From JBBRSC01 sp038245795 (GTDB lineage Bacteria > Actinomycetota > Acidimicrobiia > Acidimicrobiales > Microtrichaceae): a DNA stretch of 5,825 bases. Below, one piece after another: positions 1-5,519 of this stretch (the stretch's first letter is position 1; each line of letters begins with the position of its first letter). The notes beneath the pieces were generated by a model that made no database searches, had not been told where the DNA came from, and saw only the letters and a list, made by a program, of their open reading frames with translations. The translations under genes were made by a program, and so were the position numbers. The stretch spans positions 1-5,825 of the forward strand of contig JBBRSC010000217.1 of NCBI GenBank assembly GCA_038245795.1, in the 5' to 3' direction.

Positions 1-342
1 CCGAACGGGATCGAGCTGACCGGCCAGACCGACGCGTCCGGACGGCTCTGTTTCGAGCATCTGCCCTTCGGTGAGTACACCGTTACCTCTGACGACGGCG
101 GCCGCAACGGCAGCACGGGTGGCGACGGCAGCAGCACGACGAACAACCAAAACGGGCGCCGGTCAGCGATTGTCACGCTGTCATCGTTGACGCCCGATGC
201 AACGGCTGTGCTCGAACTGACTCAATCCTCGCCCTCGAATCTTGCGTTCACTGGTTCGGATGCCCTCGGGGTCGTGGGGCTGGGGGCGCTGTTGTTCGGA
301 TGGGGGGTCATCCTGATGGCTCTCGCCCGCCGCCGCCGCTGA
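1..342 (+). CDS. C-terminal part of a sortase-anchored surface protein (Cna-B-like domain, LAFTG signal); 5' end outside window
   Basis: The frame is open from base 1 to the TGA at 340-342 (113 codons), so the N-terminus and any signal peptide lie upstream. Residues 9-29 (TDASG, then FEHLPFGEYTVT) resemble the last strands of a Cna-B/SpaA or carboxypeptidase-regulatory-like beta-sandwich. Residues 31-55 form a Gly/Ser/Thr/Asn linker. A short Thr-rich stretch leads to LAFTG at residues 81-85. A hydrophobic helix follows (about 88-109), then four arginines at the very end. This order of pentapeptide, helix and positive tail is the classical sortase sorting signal, and the LAxTG form is the one associated with class E sortases of high-GC Gram-positives. 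The protein should be cleaved after Thr84 and attached to the cell envelope. Its ligand or role cannot be read from this fragment. No sortase gene lies in the window. The gene converges on greA with a 35-base gap. The anchor call is strong and the Cna-B call moderate. Confidence 0.85.
   Translation, partial: PNGIELTGQTDASGRLCFEHLPFGEYTVTSDDGGRNGSTGGDGSSTTNNQNGRRSAIVTLSSLTPDATAVLELTQSSPSNLAFTGSDALGVVGLGALLFGWGVILMALARRRR
241..342 (+). other. Sortase sorting signal: LAFTG, membrane helix, Arg tail
   Basis: LAFTG is encoded at 241-255. The next about 22 residues are almost entirely hydrophobic or glycine (ALGVVGLGALLFGWGVILMA), and the protein ends in RRRR just before TGA. The motif is 33 codons from the C-terminus, as expected for a wall-sorting signal. 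Ala at the second position rather than Pro suggests a class E-type sortase; that substrate class is inferred from the motif alone. Confidence 0.8.
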
Positions 343-377
343 GAACCGGCCCGGCAGTCACTCAGCTGCGGCTCGAG

Positions 378-845
378 TCATGCTTCGATCGCGCGGATGG
401 TGACTCGCATCTCGCCCGATGGTGCCTGATACGCGACCGTGTCGCCGAGGAGCGCCCCCATCAGCGCCACGCCCATCGGCGAGGTGGGCGAGACGACGTC
501 GAGCCCTTCTCGTTGCTCCTCGATCCGTCCCACCAGATAGCGCTCCTCGTCGTCGTCGCCCTCGTAGGTGACGGTGACCACGCTGCCCGACACGACTGTT
601 GATCCGTCGCCGGCTTCGATGATCACCGCATCGAGCAACAATGCGCCGAGATGTCCGATCCGCGCTTCGACTTTGCCCTGCTCCTCCTTGGCGGCGTGAT
701 AGTCGCCGTTCTCGGACAGGTCGCCCATCTCACGGGCGATCTCGATCTTCCGGGCGATCTCGATTCGCCACGTGGTGGTGAGTTCGAGATGCTCGGCAGT
801 GAGACGATCGAATGCGTCTTGAGAGAGTTCGTAGGTCTCGGCCAT
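378..845 (-). CDS. greA: Transcription elongation factor GreA
   Basis: This 155-residue protein is close to the usual GreA length of about 155-165. Gre factors enter the RNA polymerase secondary channel and stimulate cleavage of backtracked transcripts, rescuing arrested complexes in the cytoplasm. The N-terminal coiled-coil domain spans about residues 1-75, and its tip carries the hallmark EMGDLSENGDYHAAKEEQ at 39-56. Asp42 and Glu45 match the acidic pair that coordinates the catalytic magnesium in characterised Gre proteins. The C-terminal FKBP-like domain (about 80-155) ends with the family signature SPMGVALMGALLGDTVAY plus a P-x-G-x-x-x-x-x-I motif. The ATG at 843-845 gives a full-length N-terminus. 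No Shine-Dalgarno sequence precedes it, and a TACATT box eight bases upstream suggests a leaderless or nearly leaderless mRNA. It is transcribed divergently from leuB and convergently with the surface-protein gene. GreB is less likely given the sequence and the actinobacterial context. Confidence 0.96.
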   Translation of the reverse strand: MAETYELSQDAFDRLTAEHLELTTTWRIEIARKIEIAREMGDLSENGDYHAAKEEQGKVEARIGHLGALLLDAVIIEAGDGSTVVSGSVVTVTYEGDDDEERYLVGRIEEQREGLDVVSPTSPMGVALMGALLGDTVAYQAPSGEMRVTIRAIEA

Positions 846-853
846 GGGGATCG

Positions 854-859
854 AATGTA
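854..859 (-). promoter_or_regulatory. Candidate -10 element of the greA promoter (TACATT)
   Basis: On the minus strand TACATT fits the actinobacterial -10 consensus TANNNT and lies eight bases before the greA ATG. With the usual six to seven bases to the start site, transcription would begin only one or two bases before the ATG. No recognisable -35 hexamer is seen at the expected distance. Confidence 0.5.
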
Positions 860-909
860 GTCCGAGGCAGGCCGCGAGTACTCACCTCGGGGGTTCGGCC
901 GGTCCTTGG

Positions 910-915
910 TAGCGT
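910..915 (+). promoter_or_regulatory. Candidate -10 element of the leuB-ilvE-cimA promoter (TAGCGT), leaderless
   Basis: TAGCGT at 910-915 fits TANNNT and is preceded by GG, giving GGTAGCGT. Exactly six bases separate it from the GTG at 922, so the expected transcription start falls on the first base of that codon. The SCO6745-family gene has the same arrangement (GGTACTCT, six bases, ATG). No Shine-Dalgarno sequence precedes leuB and no clear -35 box is visible, both consistent with leaderless transcription. Confidence 0.6.
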
Positions 916-921
916 GTGACG

Positions 922-1950
922 GTGTCAGATACCCCCCACCCTCCTTCGAGCCCAGATGGGCAACGTCATCGCATAGCGGTCGTCGGCGGCGACGGAATCG
1001 GCCCTGAGGTCGTCGTGGAGGCCCGCAAGGTGGTTGATGCGACCGGTGTGGACGTTGAGTGGATCGACTACGACCTGGGCGCTCATCGATACCTCCAGGA
1101 CGGAACGGTGCTTCCCGACGAGATCCTCGACCAATGGCGTCAGTGCGATGCCATCCTGCTCGGTGCTGTCGGTGATCCCGCACCCGGCGTGGCGGCTCCT
1201 GCTGGATTGGTGGAACGAGGAATCCTTCTGAAGATGCGCTTCGAGCTCGATCAGTACATCAACCTTCGTCCGTTTCGTCTGCCACCGAAGATCAACTGCG
1301 AGGTCATCCGCGAAAACACCGAAGGCACCTACGCCGGAGAGGGCGGATTTCTCCGGAAGGGCACACCCTTCGAGGTCGCTACCCAGGGCTCGGTCAATAC
1401 GCGCCATGGGGTCGAGCGCTGCATTCGGTACGCCTTCGGCCGTGCAATGTTGTCATCGCGACGTCAGCTCACGCTGGTGCACAAGAAGAACGTGCTGACG
1501 TTCTCGGGTGATCTCTGGCAGCGCACCTTCGACGAGGTTGCCGACGAGTTCCCCGACGTGACGACGAACTATCACCACGTCGACGCAGCATGCATTCACT
1601 TCGTCGAGCGCCCCGAGCTCTACGACGTCGTGGTGACCGACAATCTGTTTGGTGACATCCTCACCGACCTCGGGGGAGCGGTGGCGGGTGGCGTCGGGTT
1701 CGCCGCTTCGGCGAATCTCAACCCCGCACGCACCGGACCATCGATGTTCGAGCCGGTACACGGCACGGCGCCGGACATCGTCGGTCAAAACATCGCCAAC
1801 CCCGTGGCAGCGATCATCAGCGCCGCCTTGATGATGGAATTCCTTGGCGAGATCGACGCCGCAACATCCATGCTGTCGGCGTGCGAGTCGCCCGATCGCT
1901 ACTCGGGCACCACGTCGGAGATCGGCGACGCCATCGTGGCCAACCTCTGA
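922..1950 (+). CDS. leuB: 3-isopropylmalate dehydrogenase LeuB (probably also beta-methylmalate dehydrogenase)
   Basis: This NAD-dependent decarboxylating dehydrogenase of the isocitrate/isopropylmalate family oxidises 3-isopropylmalate in leucine synthesis. Beside cimA it probably also converts beta-methylmalate to 2-oxobutyrate. Residue numbers count from the alternative GTG at 916; subtract 2 for the start chosen here. GDGIGPEV (25-32) opens the Rossmann-like fold. LLGAVGDP is at 81-88, and substrate-binding arginines sit in RFELDQYINLRPF (Arg108, Arg118) and IREN (Arg132). Catalytic Tyr139 lies in EGTYAG and Lys190 in LVHKKNVL. Metal ligands are Asp223, Asp247 and Asp251 (DNLFGDILTD). HGTAPDIVGQNIANP (282-296) carries Asp-Ile at the NAD-selecting position, so NAD rather than NADP is expected. 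The overall pattern resembles mycobacterial LeuB. GTG 922 was chosen because a -10 box sits six bases upstream; GTG 916 is the alternative. No start codon lies between 922 and the first beta strand, so a Pro/Ser-rich N-terminal extension of about 15 residues is real. Other family members, such as tartrate dehydrogenase, are less likely in this context. Confidence 0.93.
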   Translation: MSDTPHPPSSPDGQRHRIAVVGGDGIGPEVVVEARKVVDATGVDVEWIDYDLGAHRYLQDGTVLPDEILDQWRQCDAILLGAVGDPAPGVAAPAGLVERGILLKMRFELDQYINLRPFRLPPKINCEVIRENTEGTYAGEGGFLRKGTPFEVATQGSVNTRHGVERCIRYAFGRAMLSSRRQLTLVHKKNVLTFSGDLWQRTFDEVADEFPDVTTNYHHVDAACIHFVERPELYDVVVTDNLFGDILTDLGGAVAGGVGFAASANLNPARTGPSMFEPVHGTAPDIVGQNIANPVAAIISAALMMEFLGEIDAATSMLSACESPDRYSGTTSEIGDAIVANL

Positions 1951-2025
1951 CCAACGCACCACAACACACGACCTGCCACCACAAACGACGAACCACAACT
2001 CTGCACACTGCGACTGGACCACACC
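1951..2025 (+). other. A/C-rich leuB-ilvE spacer without Shine-Dalgarno
   Basis: By direct count this 75-base gap holds 26 A, 34 C, 10 G and 5 T, so 80% is A or C. Such RNA would be largely unstructured. There is no purine-rich Shine-Dalgarno sequence before the ilvE ATG (only GGA at 2016-2018), no TANNNT box, no ATG and no terminator hairpin. The spacer therefore probably belongs to a leuB-ilvE-cimA transcript and may act as an unstructured ribosome landing site. That role is inference. Confidence 0.6.
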
Positions 2026-2943
2026 ATGCCCATCACGCCAACCTCCAAAATCTGGATGAACGGTCAGCTCGTCGATTGGAACGACGCCCAGATCCATATC
2101 CTGACGCACTCCCTGCACTACGGGATGGGCGTGTTCGAAGGTGTCCGTGCCTACGAAACCGACAACGGGCCCGGTGTGTTTCGATTGACCGACCACATCG
2201 ACCGGCTCTTCCAGTCGGCGCACATCATGATGATGGACATCCCGTTCACCCGTGAGGAGCTGATCGCCGCAACCAAGGACGTCGTGCGAGCATCGGGTCT
2301 CCCGAGTTGTTACATCCGCCCGATCGCCTATTACGGATACGGCGAGATGGGCCTCAACACCATTCCGTGTTCGGTCGACGTTGCCATTGCGTGTTGGCCG
2401 TGGGGTGCCTACCTCGGCGACGATGCGCTCTCGAAGGGCGTGCGCATGATGATGAGTTCGTGGACTCGCCACGACAACAACACGATGCCGCCGGCCGCGA
2501 AGACCACCGGTAACTATGTCAACAGCTCGCTTGCCAAAATCGAAGCGATCAACGCCGGCTACGACGAGGCCATCCTGTTGAATCCCCACGGTTTGGTCTC
2601 GGAATGCACCGGCGAGAACATTTTCGTTGCTCGACACGGAAAACTCATCACCCCGCCGTTGGAGGCTGGGGCACTCGAAGGCATCACCCAATACTCGATC
2701 ATGGCGATTGCCAAGGACCTCGGTTTCGAGGTGGGGTTCGGCAATCTGACTCGCAGCGATTTGTACATCGCCGAGGAAATGTTCGTGTGCGGCACCGCCG
2801 CAGAAGTCTCCGCAGTCAACTCGGTCGACGACCGTTCCATCCCGTGTCCCGGCCCGATGACCACGGCCATTGCGGCTGAATACGCCAGAGCCGTCCGCGG
2901 CCAGGTGGATCGTTACAAGGATTGGGTGGAACTCGTCGGATGA
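2026..2943 (+). CDS. ilvE: Branched-chain amino acid aminotransferase IlvE (short, E. coli-like type)
   Basis: This 305-residue PLP-dependent class IV aminotransferase catalyses the last step of isoleucine, valine and leucine synthesis, using glutamate as amino donor. The family opening is clear: KIWMNGQLVDW (8-18), then HYGMGVFEGVRAYE (31-44), which contributes to substrate binding. Lys159 in PPAAKTTGNYVNS is the Schiff-base lysine. Glu193 in SECTGENIF should contact the PLP pyridine nitrogen. LEGIT (217-221) and GTAAEV (256-261) match the phosphate-binding loops. Length and motifs fit the short bacterial form (E. coli IlvE type) rather than the roughly 368-residue mycobacterial IlvE. The ATG at 2026 gives a normal N-terminus; it follows an A/C-rich spacer without a ribosome binding site. 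The TGA at 2941-2943 overlaps the cimA ATG. D-amino acid transaminase and aminodeoxychorismate lyase share the fold, but motifs and neighbours favour IlvE. Confidence 0.95.
   Translation: MPITPTSKIWMNGQLVDWNDAQIHILTHSLHYGMGVFEGVRAYETDNGPGVFRLTDHIDRLFQSAHIMMMDIPFTREELIAATKDVVRASGLPSCYIRPIAYYGYGEMGLNTIPCSVDVAIACWPWGAYLGDDALSKGVRMMMSSWTRHDNNTMPPAAKTTGNYVNSSLAKIEAINAGYDEAILLNPHGLVSECTGENIFVARHGKLITPPLEAGALEGITQYSIMAIAKDLGFEVGFGNLTRSDLYIAEEMFVCGTAAEVSAVNSVDDRSIPCPGPMTTAIAAEYARAVRGQVDRYKDWVELVG
2925..2930 (+). promoter_or_regulatory. Ribosome binding site of cimA (GGTGGA) within ilvE
   Basis: GGTGGA ends nine bases before the ATG at 2940 and lies inside the last codons of ilvE. With the ATGA stop/start overlap it supports the 2940 start and translational coupling. 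An in-frame TTG at 2922 precedes this site and is a poorer candidate start. Confidence 0.5.
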
Positions 2944-4598
2944 TCGAGCTAGCAGCGGGCGGCCTGCCGGGTGTCGGTGGTCTTCCAGGTGCCCCGTCAG
3001 CGGTGGAGATCTTCGACACCACATTGCGCGATGGCGCACAGTTCGAAGGCATCTCGCTCACGGTCGACGACAAACTCCGAGTGGCCGAGCAGCTCGACTG
3101 GCTGGGCGTCGACTGGATCGAGGGTGGCTTCCCACAGGCCAATCCCAAGGACGAGGAGTTCTTCCGGCGCGCGCCGACAGAGCTGAAACTGTCAACTGCC
3201 ACGCTCGTAGCCTTTGGGTCAACCCGTCGGCCGGCGGGCAAGGTCGACGATGACCCGACGCTCCGAGCCTTGGTCGGCGCTGGAGTGTCGACGGTGTGCA
3301 TCGTGGGCAAGAGTTGGGACTTCCACGTGACCGAGGCGTTGGGGACGGACTTGGCAGAGGGGGTTGCCATGGTGCAGGACTCCGTGAAGTTCCTTCGTGG
3401 CGCGGGGCTCCGGGTGTTGTTCGACGCCGAGCACTTCTTCGACGGCTATCAAGCGAACCCCGAGTACGCACTTCGGGTTTTGGAAGCTGCCGCGTTGAAT
3501 GGCGCTGAGACGCTCGTGCTGTGCGACACCAACGGCGGATCATTGCCCCATCAGGTGCAGCGAATCGCGGGTGAGGTCGTGTCCTATTTCGAGGGAACGA
3601 AGATTGGCATCCATACCCAGAACGATTCCGGATGTGCCGTCGCCAATACGGTGGCAGCGGTGGTTGGCGGCGCCAGCCACGTGCAGGGAACCGTCAACGG
3701 TTATGGCGAGCGCACCGGGAATGCCAACCTCATGACGGTGATTCCGGACCTGACGCTGAAGCTGGGTATTGCCACGTTGCCGGAGGGGCGCATGGATCGT
3801 CTCACTGCGGTGAGCCGCCATGTCGCCGAGTTGGTGAACCTTCCACCGCATCCCGCAGATCCCTATGTCGGTTCTTCGGCGTTCGCCCACAAGGGCGGGT
3901 TGCACACATCGGCGCTCGGCAAGGTGGGCGGCGCGAGCTACGAGCACATCGACCCGACGATCGTCGGAAACCGGACGCGGGTCCTGGTGTCAGATCTCGG
4001 TGGCCGCGCCGGGATGTCCATGAAGGCGGCCGAATTCGGCGTCGAGTTGGATTCACGAAGCGCTGCGGCGCTGTCGGAACGGTTGAAGGTGCTCGAGTCG
4101 GAGGGGTACGTCTTCGAAGCCGCGGATGCGTCGTTGGAGTTGCTGATGCGCCGATCGACGGGTTGGGAACACGAGTTCTTTTCGGTCGAGGCGTACCGCG
4201 TGTCGTCGTATCACCGCGAGGGACCAGGGTCGTCCGGCCAGGCCGACATCTCCACTGAAGCGACAGTCAAGGTGTGGGTTGGCGATCAACGAATTGCAGC
4301 GGTGGGCGAGGGAAATGGTCCCGTGAATGCGCTCGATGCTGCGCTCAGGGGGGCGCTGGGCGCGCACCTCCCCAACCTCGCGAGAATCCATCTGACCGAT
4401 TTCAAGGTCCGCGTGCTCGACGCTCAGGTGACCGCCGGTAACGCGGATACAGGAGCTGTCGTGCGTGTTCTGATCGACTCCTCGGATGGTGATGACACCT
4501 GGACGACGATCGGTGTGTCGCCCAACATCATCGAGGCGTCGTGGTCGGCACTCTGCGATGCGCTCGTGTTCGGTCTGATGCGATTGCGGCACCGCTGA
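2940..4598 (+). CDS. cimA: (R)-citramalate synthase CimA
   Basis: This 552-residue protein condenses pyruvate with acetyl-CoA to (R)-citramalate, the first step of threonine-independent isoleucine synthesis. The catalytic HMGL-like TIM barrel (about 22-300) opens with DTTLRDGAQ (26-34), where Arg30 and Asp31 match the catalytic arginine and metal-binding aspartate of the LeuA/CimA family. CDTNGG (195-200) and NGYGERTGNANL (253-264) are typical. GSSAFAHKGGLHTSA (311-325) marks the subdomain after the barrel. Residues about 405-552 form a LeuA-type regulatory domain (GEGNGPVNALDAALRGAL, IHLTDFKVRVLD, WTTIGVSPNIIEASWSAL), where isoleucine feedback would act. Oddity: the metal-binding His-x-His motif reads His225-Thr-Gln227. 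The start at 2940 overlaps the ilvE stop as ATGA and has GGTGGA nine bases upstream. It yields a Gly/Pro-rich 21-residue extension before the barrel; GTG 3003 would remove it. 2-isopropylmalate synthase is less likely because the length, DTTLRDGAQ and overall pattern fit the CimA group. Confidence 0.92.
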   Translation: MIELAAGGLPGVGGLPGAPSAVEIFDTTLRDGAQFEGISLTVDDKLRVAEQLDWLGVDWIEGGFPQANPKDEEFFRRAPTELKLSTATLVAFGSTRRPAGKVDDDPTLRALVGAGVSTVCIVGKSWDFHVTEALGTDLAEGVAMVQDSVKFLRGAGLRVLFDAEHFFDGYQANPEYALRVLEAAALNGAETLVLCDTNGGSLPHQVQRIAGEVVSYFEGTKIGIHTQNDSGCAVANTVAAVVGGASHVQGTVNGYGERTGNANLMTVIPDLTLKLGIATLPEGRMDRLTAVSRHVAELVNLPPHPADPYVGSSAFAHKGGLHTSALGKVGGASYEHIDPTIVGNRTRVLVSDLGGRAGMSMKAAEFGVELDSRSAAALSERLKVLESEGYVFEAADASLELLMRRSTGWEHEFFSVEAYRVSSYHREGPGSSGQADISTEATVKVWVGDQRIAAVGEGNGPVNALDAALRGALGAHLPNLARIHLTDFKVRVLDAQVTAGNADTGAVVRVLIDSSDGDDTWTTIGVSPNIIEASWSALCDALVFGLMRLRHR

Positions 4599-4614
4599 TT
4601 TCATCACCCGCCGG

Positions 4615-4620
4615 TACTCT
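4615..4620 (+). promoter_or_regulatory. Candidate -10 element (TACTCT) of a leaderless promoter
   Basis: The 28-base gap after cimA contains GGTACTCT, whose TACTCT fits TANNNT and ends exactly six bases before the ATG at 4627. Transcription would start at the A of the start codon. No clear -35 is seen. The promoter gives the downstream gene its own transcript, although readthrough from cimA is possible because no terminator hairpin intervenes. Confidence 0.6.
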
Positions 4621-4626
4621 TCGGGG

Positions 4627-5484
4627 ATGACCGATTGGATCGAGATCAGCCGTCGGAATGCCCGTTCGGTCCAGACAACGATCGGGTGGATCTTCTGGGA
4701 CCCGGGCGCTGTCAGCCGGTTCGAGGCCCTTGGCCTACCCGGTCCGCTGGGCTACATCGCGGCCCGTGCTGCACCCCTTGGGCCGGCCGGGCCGGACGCT
4801 GTGACTGCGGCCTTCGGTTCCATCAGCCCGATCGGTATCCGCATCGCCTCGGATCTTGTCGAAGCGAATACGTCGTGGACCGAGGTCAGCGCGGCCCGCG
4901 ATGCCGCAGTGCTCGACGGCCTGGGGGAGTTTGCGCCGGACATCGTCGCGCCTCTCGCCGAATTCGGGACGGTTCTGTGGCCTGTGGTCGAACAGCTCCC
5001 GCGTATCGGGCGTGTCTTGTTCGCGTCGCATCTGCGAATGGATCGACCCGACGACGCGGTGCTGTCGGGCTGGCATGCGGTCAACTGCCTGCGGGAATGG
5101 CGAGGCGACACCCACTGGGCGCTCGTTGTGGCCGCCGGGTTCACCGGGGTCGAGGCATCGATCCTGCACAACGCATGGCTCGGTTACGAGCGCGACTGGC
5201 TGGCCACCTCACGTGGGAGCCGCCCCGATGAGATCACGGCCGGATGGGCCTCACTCAGTACCAAGGGACTGATTCACGACGGTCAGGTCACACCAATCGG
5301 GGTAGCGCTCCGACAGCAGCTCGAGGACGACACCGACCGGCTCACCACGTTGCCATGGGAACTGCTCGGCGAGGCGCGAGCTTGGTGGTTCGCTGAGACC
5401 TTCGAACCACCGTGTGAGAGGTTGCTGGCGCGGGTCGACCTCACGGCCGGGAAGAACTACCAACCGGCATCACGGCGACGCTGA
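4627..5484 (+). CDS. SCO6745-family protein, function unknown
   Basis: This 285-residue soluble protein has no signal peptide or membrane segment. I recognise it as the actinobacterial SCO6745 family from several conserved blocks. These are a Pro/Leu-rich start with LPGPLGYIAARAAPLGPAG (37-55), AAFGSISP (61-68), the central LREWRGDTHWALVVAAGFTG (155-174), and RGSRPDEITAGWASLSTKGL (196-215). DGQVTPIGVALRQQLEDDTD (218-237) follows. The last two blocks look like the helix-turn-helix and wing of a MarR-like winged helix: a helix with recurring Leu, a short glycine turn, then a T-x-x-G-x-x-L-R helix. A DNA- or ligand-binding role is possible, but the family's biochemical function is not known to me. 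WRGD and its following His are the most distinctive conserved residues. The ATG at 4627 is set by the promoter six bases upstream. The gene follows cimA on the same strand, but nothing ties it to isoleucine synthesis. It ends 35 bases before a convergent gene. Confidence 0.8.
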   Translation: MTDWIEISRRNARSVQTTIGWIFWDPGAVSRFEALGLPGPLGYIAARAAPLGPAGPDAVTAAFGSISPIGIRIASDLVEANTSWTEVSAARDAAVLDGLGEFAPDIVAPLAEFGTVLWPVVEQLPRIGRVLFASHLRMDRPDDAVLSGWHAVNCLREWRGDTHWALVVAAGFTGVEASILHNAWLGYERDWLATSRGSRPDEITAGWASLSTKGLIHDGQVTPIGVALRQQLEDDTDRLTTLPWELLGEARAWWFAETFEPPCERLLARVDLTAGKNYQPASRRR

Positions 5485-5519
5485 GCGCAAGCCCGGGTCT
5501 GCTCTGAGCGGTCCGATGC

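Noticed and set aside
360..378. Imperfect hairpin between the convergent surface-protein gene and greA (ACTCAGC, TGCG loop, GCTCGAGT)
   Set aside because: A seven-pair stem with one bulge and no T-run on either side. It is too weak to call a terminator.
916..921. GTG at 916 as the leuB start
   Set aside because: The -10 box ends at 915, so transcription would begin near 922 and exclude this codon. It remains possible if an upstream promoter exists.
623..1183. Minus-strand frame overlapping greA and the start of leuB
   Set aside because: The product is Arg/Pro/Ser-rich, overlaps greA in another frame and crosses the promoter region. No family resemblance.
2922..2939. TTG at 2922 as the cimA start
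   Set aside because: The ATG at 2940 has GGTGGA at nine bases and the common ATGA overlap with ilvE. The TTG lies upstream of that ribosome binding site.
1453..3039. Long open frame (528 codons) on the minus strand across leuB and ilvE
   Set aside because: It lies antisense to two clearly recognised genes. Its protein is His/Arg/Val-rich with no recognisable domain, as expected from the complementary frame of high-GC codons.
5481..5510. Direct repeat CTGAGCG (5481-5487 and 5504-5510) around a CCCGGG palindrome between convergent genes
   Set aside because: No loop or T-tract, and the repeats are short and partly overlap a stop codon. Not supported as a terminator or attachment site.
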